This document shows, piece after piece, positions 1 to 6,906 of a DNA stretch of 10,636 nucleotides (positions are counted from its first letter, which is position 1; every line of letters starts with the position of its first letter). The stretch lies in NCBI GenBank assembly GCA_946537585.1, contig CAMNFX010000027.1, positions 1-10,636 of the forward strand, read 5' to 3'. The notes under the pieces were generated by a model. The model did not search any database. It saw only the letters and a list, made by a program, of their open reading frames with translations, and was not told where the DNA came from. This DNA is from an uncultured Lachnospiraceae bacterium. Lineage in GTDB: Bacteria; Bacillota; Clostridia; Lachnospirales; Lachnospiraceae. The position numbers and the translations under genes were made by a program.

Positions 1-37
1 GTACCAGGATGTAGGTTGCGTCGTAAAAATAAAACAT
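1..37 (-). CDS. Probable YugP-type membrane zinc metallopeptidase, N-terminal fragment (runs off the window)
   Basis: Only the first 12 codons are inside the window: an ATG at 37-35 followed by a frame reading MFYFYDATYILV, which stays open to the edge. A strong Shine-Dalgarno sequence (AGGAGGTG, 49-42) sits four bases before the ATG, which is the main evidence for a real start. The aromatic, hydrophobic opening resembles the first membrane segment of YugP-family zinc metallopeptidases (Zn_peptidase_2), which often begin with a similar Y-F-D-x-T-Y-I-L-V stretch. From general knowledge, this family often follows fmt in clostridial genomes, before rsmB and rlmN. The zinc-binding HExxH motif would lie beyond the edge, so the family call rests on a short match plus context. 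The gene lies 160 bases downstream of fmt, separated from it by a large palindrome. Confidence 0.6.
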   Translation of the reverse strand, partial: MFYFYDATYILV

Positions 38-65
38 ATGTCACCTCCTCGGACCATTACTTCAG

Positions 66-205
66 ATTCCTGAAACATGCCGTGCAGACAAACCCTCCCG
101 CTTCCATTTTCGCTCTTATGGGCCGAGACAGAGTCTCTGACAAGAAACTAATGAAGCGAAAATGTCGCTGCGGGCCGACGGTCTGCACTGGCATGTTTCA
201 TGAAT
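66..205. repeat. Approximately 140-base imperfect palindrome with 24-25 base terminal inverted repeats (MITE-like or structured RNA)
   Basis: The left arm at 66-89 and the right arm at 181-205 are reverse complements apart from one mismatch and one single-base bulge. Core pairs are TGAAACATGCC (71-81) with GGCATGTTTCA (190-200), and GTGCAGAC (82-89) with GTCTGCAC (181-188). Pairing resumes inward with CCCGC (97-101) against GCGGG (170-174) and CATTTTCGCT (105-114) against AGCGAAAATG (155-164). A small dyad, CAGAGTCTCTG (129-139), lies near the tip. As RNA this would form one long interrupted stem. The right arm covers the last Ser codon and stop codon of fmt. No run of T follows on either strand, so it does not look like an intrinsic terminator. 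The size, terminal repeats and lack of coding content fit a non-autonomous MITE-type element. A processing or stability structure in the mRNA is the alternative. Confidence 0.75.
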
Positions 206-1136
206 TATTCTGAGTGAATTGCACAGGATGGTAGCCCCTCAAGTAATCCGCGGCTGTCATCCGCTTTTTGCCTTCGGGCTGGACCTCCAGAAGCTCCAGC
301 ACGCCTTTTCCGCACTGTACGAAGAGCTGTCCGTTCCGGACGCTCACGGTCCCGGGACCGGCAGCCTCAGTGCAGGTGCTCTCCCCGCAAAGCTTTGCTC
401 TGTGGATCTTCAGAAGACGCCCGTCGATATGCGTATAGGTCCCCGGCCAGGGTGACAGTCCCCTGATCAGGCGCTCGATCGAGTCGGCATCCTTTGTCCA
501 GTCGATCTCTCCCATTTCCTTCGTGAGCATCTTGGCGTAGGTCATCCCCTCTGCGCCCTGCGGCGTACGGGTCAGGCTTCCTCGTTCGAGTTCCTCGAGT
601 GTCTTGACGATCAGTTCTCCTCCGAGCAGGGACAGCTTCTCAAAGAGAGAGCCTCCTGTTTCGTCTTCTGCGGGCCTGATCCTTGCTGTAAGGAGAATGT
701 CGCCTGTATCCAGTCCTTCATCCATCAGCATGGTCGTCACGCCCGCCTCTTCATCGCCTTCGATCACCGTCCACTGAATGGGAGCGGCACCGCGCCAGCG
801 CGGAAGCAGGGAGGCATGGACATTGATACAGCCATATCTCGGCAGTCCGAGCAGTTCTTTCTTCAGGAGTCTCCCGTAGGCTGTCACCACGATCACCTCA
901 GGGGCCAGTTTCCGAAGCTCCTCGAGAAATCCGGGAGCGTTCGGATCCTCCGGCTGCAGCACCTTGATCCCGAGCTCCTCCGCCCTTTGCTTTACAGGCG
1001 TGGGCTGCAGCACGCTGTGTCTTCCCTTCGGTCTGTCGGGCTGGCTGACTGCAGCCAGGATCTCATGTCCGGCCTCATAAAGCGCATCAAGCGTGCCGAC
1101 GGCAAAATCGGGGGTTCCCATAAAAACGATTTTCAA
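198..1136 (-). CDS. fmt: Methionyl-tRNA formyltransferase
   Basis: Transfers a formyl group from 10-formyltetrahydrofolate to Met-tRNA(fMet) in the cytoplasm, making the initiator tRNA. The 312-residue product has the usual length. The N-terminal Rossmann-like catalytic domain (about 1-200) opens MKIVFMGTPDF and carries the SQPDRPKGR loop (31-39) that contacts the acceptor stem. The catalytic triad is present: N105 and H107 in the NVHASLLPRWRGAAPI segment, and D143 in GLDTGD, matching N108, H110 and D146 of the E. coli enzyme. The C-terminal tRNA-binding domain (about 205-305) includes the GLSPWPGTYT segment. The start is TTG (1136-1134), preceded by GGAG (1150-1147) ten bases upstream; the next ATG (M6) would remove the conserved first strand. 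It lies 85 bases after def, its partner in the formylmethionine cycle. The last codons and the TGA stop lie inside the right arm of the 66-205 palindrome. Confidence 0.97.
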   Translation of the reverse strand: MKIVFMGTPDFAVGTLDALYEAGHEILAAVSQPDRPKGRHSVLQPTPVKQRAEELGIKVLQPEDPNAPGFLEELRKLAPEVIVVTAYGRLLKKELLGLPRYGCINVHASLLPRWRGAAPIQWTVIEGDEEAGVTTMLMDEGLDTGDILLTARIRPAEDETGGSLFEKLSLLGGELIVKTLEELERGSLTRTPQGAEGMTYAKMLTKEMGEIDWTKDADSIERLIRGLSPWPGTYTHIDGRLLKIHRAKLCGESTCTEAAGPGTVSVRNGQLFVQCGKGVLELLEVQPEGKKRMTAADYLRGYHPVQFTQNNS

Positions 1137-1221
1137 ATTATCTCATCTCCGTTCTTGATCCGGCATACTCTTAAGCACCGGCATCTCAGGCTGCATAAAA
1201 CAGGCCGAAAACAGCTGTTCC

Positions 1222-1719
1222 TTATGCTTCCTCTGCCTCTTCTTCCGCCGCAGACTCAATATGTTCCAGTTCTCCGATCACCTTGTCAACGTACAGCTTT
1301 CCGTGCAGATGATCCGTCTCATGCTGGATGCAGCGGGCGAGCAGTCCGTCCGCTTCCAGCTCGAATTCTTCCATGTTCTCATCGAGAGCATGCACCTTTA
1401 CCTCGGCGGCTCTTGAGACCTGCCCCTGATATCCGGGAACGCTTAAACATCCTTCATAGTCGGTGGATTCGCCTTTTGCTTCCACGATCTCCGGATTGAT
1501 GAGCACCAGCGGCTCCGGCTCATCCATGCCGACGTCGATCACGACGATCTGCTTCAGGATCCCGACCTGCGGTGCTGCGAGTCCGACACCATTTGCTTCA
1601 TACATGGTATCGAACATATCATCGATCAGCTGCCGTGTCCGGTCATTCATTTCCTTCAGCTGCCTGCATTCCTTGCGCAGAACCGGATCGCCTTCTTTTC
1701 TGACTTCTCTGAGTGCCAT
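1222..1719 (-). CDS. def: Peptide deformylase
   Basis: Removes the N-formyl group from nascent proteins at the ribosome exit, reversing the mark that Fmt places on initiator tRNA. The 165-residue product shows all three deformylase motifs: GVGLAAPQ (44-51), EGCLSVPG (89-96) and QHETDH (132-137). The inferred metal ligands are C91, H133 and H137, with E134 as the catalytic acid/base; the EGCLS form fits a type 1 enzyme. The tail after residue 155 is almost all Glu and Ala (ESAAEEEAEEA), an acidic extension beyond the catalytic core. The ATG at 1719-1717 follows AGGAGG (1729-1724), which overlaps the TAG stop of priA, so translation is probably coupled to priA. The 85 bases after its stop, up to fmt, show no hairpin or terminator, so def and fmt are likely co-transcribed. 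Confidence 0.97.
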   Translation of the reverse strand: MALREVRKEGDPVLRKECRQLKEMNDRTRQLIDDMFDTMYEANGVGLAAPQVGILKQIVVIDVGMDEPEPLVLINPEIVEAKGESTDYEGCLSVPGYQGQVSRAAEVKVHALDENMEEFELEADGLLARCIQHETDHLHGKLYVDKVIGELEHIESAAEEEAEEA

Positions 1720-1727
1720 TTATCCTC

Positions 1728-3797
1728 CTACCTGATGTCAAAGCCAAACCATACTTTTCTGTTTCCGAAGCGCTCCGAAAGAGCCTCTGCAAGCGCTTCG
1801 CGTATCTTTTTAATTATAGCATGCGAACTATGTTTAATATATAAAATCTTTCTGTAATTATCATTTATTTTATATACGCCTTCATTGCACGGTCCGATCA
1901 GAACAGCCCCTTCGGAGACGAAGCTGTCGCGGCACAGCCCGGCAGCATAATCGGCGGCCTCACCCGCCAGCGCTTCGTCTTCGGATCGGACACGAACCTG
2001 CATCATAAAGATATCCGGAGGATAATGCAGAAGCTTCCGGTAGCTCATCTCCCGGTAATAAAAGCCTTCATAGTCCTGACGGGCTGCCAGCTCCACAGCA
2101 TAGTGCGACGGATCATAGCTCTGGATCACCACATCTCCCGCGCGGCCGCCCCTGCCGCTTCGTCCGGCTGCCTGCGTGATCAGCTGGAAGGTCCGCTCCG
2201 AGGCGTCATAGTCCGGAGCATTCAGCGACATGTCCGCCGCTATGATCCCGACCAGCGTCACATTGGGAAAATCATGCCCCTTGACGATCATCTGAGTGCC
2301 GATCAGAATGTCTGCACCGCCCTTCTGAAATGTGGAAAGGATCTTCTCATAAGAGCCCTTTGCCGTCGTGGAATCCGCGTCCATACGCAGTATCCGTGCC
2401 GCGGGAAACATCTTTTTTGCAGCCTGCTCCAGCTTCTGCGTGCCTGTCCCGAAGGGAGCTATAAAGCGGCTGCCGCACTGAGGGCAGCTCGAAGGCATGG
2501 GCATCGTGTATCCGCAGTAATGACAGGAAAGCAGAGCCGCCTCGCGTGCTCCGGTATAGGGGTTATAATACCAGTTGTTGTGCGCTGTCATGGAGACATC
2601 GCAGTGGGGGCACTTGATCACAGTGCCGCAGCTCCGGCACGATACGAATCCCGCATAGCCGCGCCGGTTTAAAAAGAGCATCACCTGTTCCCCGAGCTCG
2701 AGCCGCTCCCTGATCATTTCCTGCATCCTTCCGGAAAAGATGCTCCTGTTTCCCGCTTCCATTTCCTCCCGCATATCCGCGATATGGATCTTCGGAAGAA
2801 GAGCGCCGGGATGGGCTCTTTTCTTAAGAGTCTGCAGCGCATACTCTCCCCGGAGGGCTTTTGTATAGCTTTCAAGCGAGGGTGTGGCGGAGCCGAGCAC
2901 CAGACGGGCTCCCGAAAGAGCGGCCCGCTTTGCAGCAACGATCCTGGTATCATAGCGCGGTGCGGTATCGGACTGATAGGTCCGCTCATGCTCCTCATCG
3001 ATCACGATCAGGCCGAGATCCGTAAACGGCGTGAACAGCGCCGAACGGGGCCCCACCATGACATCGATCTCCCCGTCCGCAGCCTTCTGGAACTGCTCAT
3101 ACTTCTCACCGAGACTGAGCTTTGAATGCATGACCGCGACTTTTGATCCGAGATGCTTCGTCAGCTCCCTCACTGTCTGGTATGTCAGGGAAATCTCCGG
3201 GATCAGGACGATCGATTTCTTCCCTGCAGCCTGCATGTGCCGGATCAGTTCGATGTAGACGCGCGTCTTTCCGCTGCCGGTAATGCCGTAAAGGAGGGTC
3301 GGTCGGGAATTTTCCCGCAGGATGGCCGCGCATACGGCCGTCTGTTCCGGATTGAGTGTTTCATCATCAGATCTTTTGGCCTCTGCAGCGTTTCCTTCTC
3401 CCGCTTCCCCGGATAGGACCTCGATCTCACGTACGGGATCCTGCCTGCGTCTGTTTTTTCCGACCTTTCTTTTCACAGGCAGTACCGTCTGCAGTGCCTG
3501 GTTCATTGTACAGCCGTACTCCGATGCCATAAAGGCCGCAAGCTCGATCAGATCCCCTGCGGTATCCAGAGCCTTCGGGAGCAGAGAATCGATCGGTTTT
3601 ATCCTGTCCTCCGGAAAGTCTATCCGGTCTGTAAGATCGATCACGAATCCGATGCGGGTCCTGTTGGAATTTCCAAACGGCACGCGCACCCGGACCCCCG
3701 GAGCGATCCTGTCTTCAAGTTCCTCCGGGATCCTGTAGGTAAATGCTCTGTCTACCTGTTCGGCAGATATATCGATTATGACCTTTGCGAATTTCAT
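1728..3797 (-). CDS. priA: Primosomal protein N' (PriA), replication restart helicase
   Basis: A superfamily 2, 3'-to-5' DNA helicase that recognises stalled or D-loop forks and reloads the replicative helicase. Residues 1-105 form the DNA-binding domain (starts MKFAKVIIDI). Helicase motifs are GITGSGKT (171-178, Walker A), DEEH (267-270, Walker B), LGSATPS (301-307), GTQMIVKGHDF (500-510) and QAAGRSGRG (542-550). Eight zinc-ligand cysteines are present at 387, 390, 396, 399, 425, 428, 438 and 441. The gap from C399 to C425 is about ten residues longer than in E. coli PriA. At 689 residues it is on the short side, and the C-terminus stops at FGFDIR, where many homologues continue a little further. 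The ATG at 3797 is six bases past the murF stop and has no good Shine-Dalgarno sequence, so coupling to murF is likely. Codons for about residues 640-666 are unusually AT-rich. Confidence 0.97.
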   Translation of the reverse strand: MKFAKVIIDISAEQVDRAFTYRIPEELEDRIAPGVRVRVPFGNSNRTRIGFVIDLTDRIDFPEDRIKPIDSLLPKALDTAGDLIELAAFMASEYGCTMNQALQTVLPVKRKVGKNRRRQDPVREIEVLSGEAGEGNAAEAKRSDDETLNPEQTAVCAAILRENSRPTLLYGITGSGKTRVYIELIRHMQAAGKKSIVLIPEISLTYQTVRELTKHLGSKVAVMHSKLSLGEKYEQFQKAADGEIDVMVGPRSALFTPFTDLGLIVIDEEHERTYQSDTAPRYDTRIVAAKRAALSGARLVLGSATPSLESYTKALRGEYALQTLKKRAHPGALLPKIHIADMREEMEAGNRSIFSGRMQEMIRERLELGEQVMLFLNRRGYAGFVSCRSCGTVIKCPHCDVSMTAHNNWYYNPYTGAREAALLSCHYCGYTMPMPSSCPQCGSRFIAPFGTGTQKLEQAAKKMFPAARILRMDADSTTAKGSYEKILSTFQKGGADILIGTQMIVKGHDFPNVTLVGIIAADMSLNAPDYDASERTFQLITQAAGRSGRGGRAGDVVIQSYDPSHYAVELAARQDYEGFYYREMSYRKLLHYPPDIFMMQVRVRSEDEALAGEAADYAAGLCRDSFVSEGAVLIGPCNEGVYKINDNYRKILYIKHSSHAIIKKIREALAEALSERFGNRKVWFGFDIR
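1813..1821 (-). promoter_or_regulatory. Candidate internal promoter for def-fmt: extended -10 (TGCTATAAT) inside priA
   Basis: On the minus strand the sequence reads TGCTATAAT, a perfect match to the extended -10 consensus TGnTATAAT of the main sigma factor. It lies in a patch with only 18 G or C in 80 bases (1801-1880), within the last 30 or so codons of priA. The hexamer at a 17-base spacing (TATATT, 1841-1836) is a poor -35, but extended -10 promoters often tolerate this. A start near 1806 would give a leader of about 87 bases before the def ATG. That it works as a promoter is inference. Confidence 0.4.
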
Positions 3798-3803
3798 AAA
3801 TGA

Positions 3804-5252
3804 TCAGCTCAGGAGCGCTTCCGCCACAGCGGAAAGCTTCATCGAATTTGATCCCTTGAACAGGACCGCATCGCCGGAACGCAGATTCATTTTCAGCTCC
3901 CGCAGCAGTTCATCACGGTCGTCAAAAAAGCGCACCGCAGGGACCCTGTCTCTTTCCCTGGCGCCGTTATCAAGTCCTTCACCGATATACCGCGAAAGCT
4001 TTCCATAGAGCCAGATCTCGTCAAGCCCGGGCATTTCCTTCCCGATGGTCTCGCCGACCTTGCGATGATACTCAGCCTCATCCGGGCCAAGCTCGAGCAT
4101 GTCCGCCAGCACCGCAATGTGACGGCCTTCCGCCGGCAGGGCTTCAAGCACCTTAAGGCCTGCGATCATAGACTGCGGCGCCGCATTGTAGGCATCATTG
4201 ATGACCCTGATCCCGTTCTTTTCCACGATCCTTCCGCGTCCCTGAAGGCTTTCAAAGCTTTGTACGCCCTTTACCGCAGCCTCCGGACCAACGCCGTTCA
4301 AAACTGCTGTTCCGACCGCTGCCAGGGCATTAAGGACCATATGCAGTCCGGGAACGGCAAGGCGGACCTTCGGGATCCTTCGTCCGCTGTCGGACATTAT
4401 GTCCGCATGCAGGACCAGATCAAATACGGGATAACCGTTTTCCTCGCGGATATTTTCAGCCCGTATGGCCGCATTGTCCCCCGTTCCGTAAAACAGGATC
4501 CTGATCTTTTTATCCCGGGCAAGCCCATAGGTATGCAGCCTTTCCTCCGTGATCTCCTTTAAAAGGAGATCGTCCCCGTTTAAGAGCAGCACGCCGCCGT
4601 CTCTCATGCCGTCAAGGATATGAAGCTTTTCCTTCATGATGTTTTCCTGACTGCCCAGGTTCGCGATGTGGCTGATCCCGATCACGGTCACAACAGCCAT
4701 ATCACACTGTACGACCATGGAGATCCTGTGCATCTCTCCAAACTCGGAGATGCCCATTTCGATCACGCCCGCCTCCGCCTGCGGATCGGTTTCGGTGACT
4801 GTAATGGGAACGCCGCTCTGAGAGTTGGCATTGCCCTTTGTACTGTATGTCCGAAGTCCTCCGGACAAAGCCGCGGCGATCATCTCCCGCGTCGTCGTCT
4901 TTCCGACGGAACCGGTCACCCCGATATAGGGAATGTGAACATAGCGGCTGCGGTAATAGGCACCGAGATCCTGCAGGCCCTGCATCGTATCTTCCACGCT
5001 GATCAGGGTATGACCGTCGGCATCGAAACCGTCGGGGATCCCCTCCGAGGTAAAGGATGCTGCCGCGCCGTGCAGAAACGCATCGCCGATAAACTTATGC
5101 GCGTCCACGCGCGCCCCGATGATCGGTACGAAAAGATCCGCGCCCTTCATTTGGCCGGACGCGGTCGATATATTCTCTGTTAAGGTCTCCGGGCTGCCGC
5201 TTATGATCTTTCCGTGTACTGCCGCAGCGATCTCACCAGCTGTAAGACGCAT
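3804..5252 (-). CDS. murF: UDP-N-acetylmuramoyl-tripeptide--D-alanyl-D-alanine ligase
   Basis: An ATP-dependent Mur ligase that adds D-Ala-D-Ala to the UDP-MurNAc tripeptide, completing the cytoplasmic pentapeptide precursor of the cell wall. With the start chosen here the product has 482 residues, slightly longer than the usual 450-460. The N-terminal substrate-binding domain (about 1-100) contains DLFVPIIGARVDAHKF. The central ATPase has GVTGSVGKTT (111-120, P-loop) and EMGISEFGEM (165-174). The C-terminal domain follows the MurF signature NDAYNAAPQSM (352-362) and ends with KGSNSMKL (466-473). The signature normally reads NANP; here it is NAAP. A frame-matched ATG also exists at 5264, but GGAGG lies inside that longer frame, seven bases before the ATG at 5252-5250, so the inner start is preferred. 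It follows murE by 43 bases, and the next gene, priA, starts six bases after its stop. Confidence 0.95.
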   Translation of the reverse strand: MRLTAGEIAAAVHGKIISGSPETLTENISTASGQMKGADLFVPIIGARVDAHKFIGDAFLHGAAASFTSEGIPDGFDADGHTLISVEDTMQGLQDLGAYYRSRYVHIPYIGVTGSVGKTTTREMIAAALSGGLRTYSTKGNANSQSGVPITVTETDPQAEAGVIEMGISEFGEMHRISMVVQCDMAVVTVIGISHIANLGSQENIMKEKLHILDGMRDGGVLLLNGDDLLLKEITEERLHTYGLARDKKIRILFYGTGDNAAIRAENIREENGYPVFDLVLHADIMSDSGRRIPKVRLAVPGLHMVLNALAAVGTAVLNGVGPEAAVKGVQSFESLQGRGRIVEKNGIRVINDAYNAAPQSMIAGLKVLEALPAEGRHIAVLADMLELGPDEAEYHRKVGETIGKEMPGLDEIWLYGKLSRYIGEGLDNGARERDRVPAVRFFDDRDELLRELKMNLRSGDAVLFKGSNSMKLSAVAEALLS

Positions 5253-5257
5253 ATATT

Positions 5258-5262
5258 CCTCC
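5258..5262 (-). promoter_or_regulatory. Ribosome binding site that sets the murF start
   Basis: GGAGG (5262-5258) is followed by seven bases and then ATG (5252-5250). The upstream in-frame ATG at 5264-5262 shares its last G with this site and has no Shine-Dalgarno sequence of its own. The ribosome should therefore start at 5252, giving MRLTAGEIAA, which resembles typical MurF N-termini. Confidence 0.8.
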
Positions 5263-5295
5263 ATTCATCGTTTCTGAGTTTTCTTAATCCTGCCG

Positions 5296-6852
5296 TCACT
5301 GCATCGTTTCGGCAATCTTCAAGATCTCTTCCCGGTCCAGAAAATGCTTTCTGACGCCGTTTTCCTCCTGATAATCCTCATGGCCCTTGCCGATCACCGC
5401 GACCATGTCGCCGTCCAGCGCATGCTCCATTGCGTAGCGGATCGCCTCCCGGCGGTCGGGGATCTTTACATATGCTTCCGGCCTTCCGCCCGCGGCAAGA
5501 TATGCCTCTTCAATATCGGCAATGATATCCTCCGTTTTTTCAAATCTGGAGTTATCCGCGGTAAAAATACTGAAGTCAGCTGCATGCGCGGCAGCCGCAC
5601 CCATTCCGGTCCGGCGGTCCTTTGAACGGTTTCCGCCGCAGCCGAATACGATCACGAGACGGCCGGAGCGGTATTCCCTCAGAGTGTCGAGCAGATTGAC
5701 CATGCTGACCTCATTGTGGGCATAATCCACAATGACCGTAAAACGGTCTGATTTATAGACGGCCTCCATTCGTCCATCCACATGGATCTTTTCAAGAGCC
5801 TCCCTGACTTTATCCTCGGGAAGCTTCATATCCGAAGCGACCACAAGGGCAGACAGGGCGTTGCTCACGTTGAACACGCCGGGGATCGACAGACGGAATT
5901 CGTCCGCAAGGATGCCCTCTGTCTGAAAGGCGGTGCCGGCAAATCCGGCATTTACCTCAAACCGGAGCTCATGAGCGAAAAGATCGGCCGAAGCGTCTTT
6001 CAGAGAAAACCGGTACAGCTTCTTCCATGGTGCTGCGCCATCCTTGTCTGCTTCGGCATTTTCATCCGGCCCGCTGCCGCCGCCCGGGATCATCGCCTTT
6101 TCAAGCACCTCCTCCGTATGGGGATCATCGGCGTTGACGATCACGGTATCAGACTGCGTAAGGAGTCTGGACTTGCACCAGAGGTATTCTCCGAAGTCCC
6201 TGTGCTCAAGCGGGCCGATATGATCCGGACTCAGGTTCAGAAAGATACCGTAATCAAATCGGATCCCGGCTGTCCTTTCCATCTTGAAGCCCTGGGAGGA
6301 GCATTCCATGACCACGGTGTCGCATCCGGCTTCCAGCATCTGGGCAAAACGCTCATTCAGCTCATAACTGTCCGGTGTGGTATTTTTGGTTTCGTAATGC
6401 GTTCCCCGGATCACGCAGCCGTTGGTTCCGATCACGCCTACTGCATGTCCCGCGGTCTCCAGGACCGTCTTCAGCATATAGGAGGTGGATGTCTTCCCCT
6501 TGGTGCCCGTCAGTCCGATCATGGTCATTTTCCGGGAGGGATGTCCGAACCGCGCTGCCGACATCACGCTCAGCGCCCTGCGGGCATCCCGGACCCGCAC
6601 AATGTTCAGGCCTTCAAAATCAGCTAAAGAGAGCTCACTGAGCTCTCTTTCCACGACAAATGTCCTGCAGCCTTTTTCAAATGTATCGCCTATAAAATCA
6701 TGGGAGTCTGTCCGGCTGCCCTTCATGCACAGAAACACCGTGCCGGGAGCGGCTTTTCTGGAGTCAAAGATCACATCCGAAACTTCCGTTTCATCCGTGC
6801 CCTCAAGCACCGTATAATCCACACCCTGCAGCCATTCCTTTAATAGTCCCAT
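5296..6852 (-). CDS. murE: MurE-family UDP-MurNAc-L-Ala-D-Glu ligase (third-residue ligase), divergent in substrate motifs
   Basis: A Mur ligase that adds the third amino acid, probably meso-diaminopimelate, to UDP-MurNAc-L-Ala-D-Glu. It has 518 residues with the three usual domains. Visible motifs are DSRKAAPGTVFLCMKG (30-45, nucleotide-substrate domain), GLTGTKGKTS (113-122, P-loop), TTPDSYEL (158-165), LSPDHIGPLEH (207-217), K227 as the likely carbamylated lysine, and GKGHEDYQ (489-496). Several normally strict motifs are altered: DYAHN (376-380) for DYAHT, GCGGNR (404-409) for GCGGDR, and DNSR (433-436) for the diaminopimelate signature DNPR. The Asn and Arg of that signature and the Glu of GKGHE remain, so diaminopimelate is still the best guess. 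A Gly/Asp/Glu-rich linker (255-276) is inserted in the central domain. The ATG is preceded by AGGAGG (6863-6858), five bases away. A 54-base gap after ftsK holds the 10-base palindrome ACGCCGGCGT (6885-6894), which has no T-run. Confidence 0.92.
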   Translation of the reverse strand: MGLLKEWLQGVDYTVLEGTDETEVSDVIFDSRKAAPGTVFLCMKGSRTDSHDFIGDTFEKGCRTFVVERELSELSLADFEGLNIVRVRDARRALSVMSAARFGHPSRKMTMIGLTGTKGKTSTSYMLKTVLETAGHAVGVIGTNGCVIRGTHYETKNTTPDSYELNERFAQMLEAGCDTVVMECSSQGFKMERTAGIRFDYGIFLNLSPDHIGPLEHRDFGEYLWCKSRLLTQSDTVIVNADDPHTEEVLEKAMIPGGGSGPDENAEADKDGAAPWKKLYRFSLKDASADLFAHELRFEVNAGFAGTAFQTEGILADEFRLSIPGVFNVSNALSALVVASDMKLPEDKVREALEKIHVDGRMEAVYKSDRFTVIVDYAHNEVSMVNLLDTLREYRSGRLVIVFGCGGNRSKDRRTGMGAAAAHAADFSIFTADNSRFEKTEDIIADIEEAYLAAGGRPEAYVKIPDRREAIRYAMEHALDGDMVAVIGKGHEDYQEENGVRKHFLDREEILKIAETMQ

Positions 6853-6906
6853 AGATTCCTCCTGTTGTTTATGTATGTTGTCTTACGCCGGCGTGCATGC
6901 TTTGTC

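Noticed and set aside
16..213. 65-codon plus-strand frame
   Set aside because: It lies mainly across the palindrome and the antisense start of the metallopeptidase. It has no ribosome binding site and no recognisable protein features.
1160..1184. Direct repeat CCGGCAT (1160-1166 and 1178-1184) in the def-fmt gap
   Set aside because: Seven bases is short enough to occur by chance, and no structure or operator geometry supports it.
6885..6900. Palindromes ACGCCGGCGT and GCATGC between ftsK and murE, as a possible terminator
   Set aside because: The stem would be short with no usable loop, and no T-run follows. murE has a strong ribosome binding site only a few bases later. Read-through is more likely.
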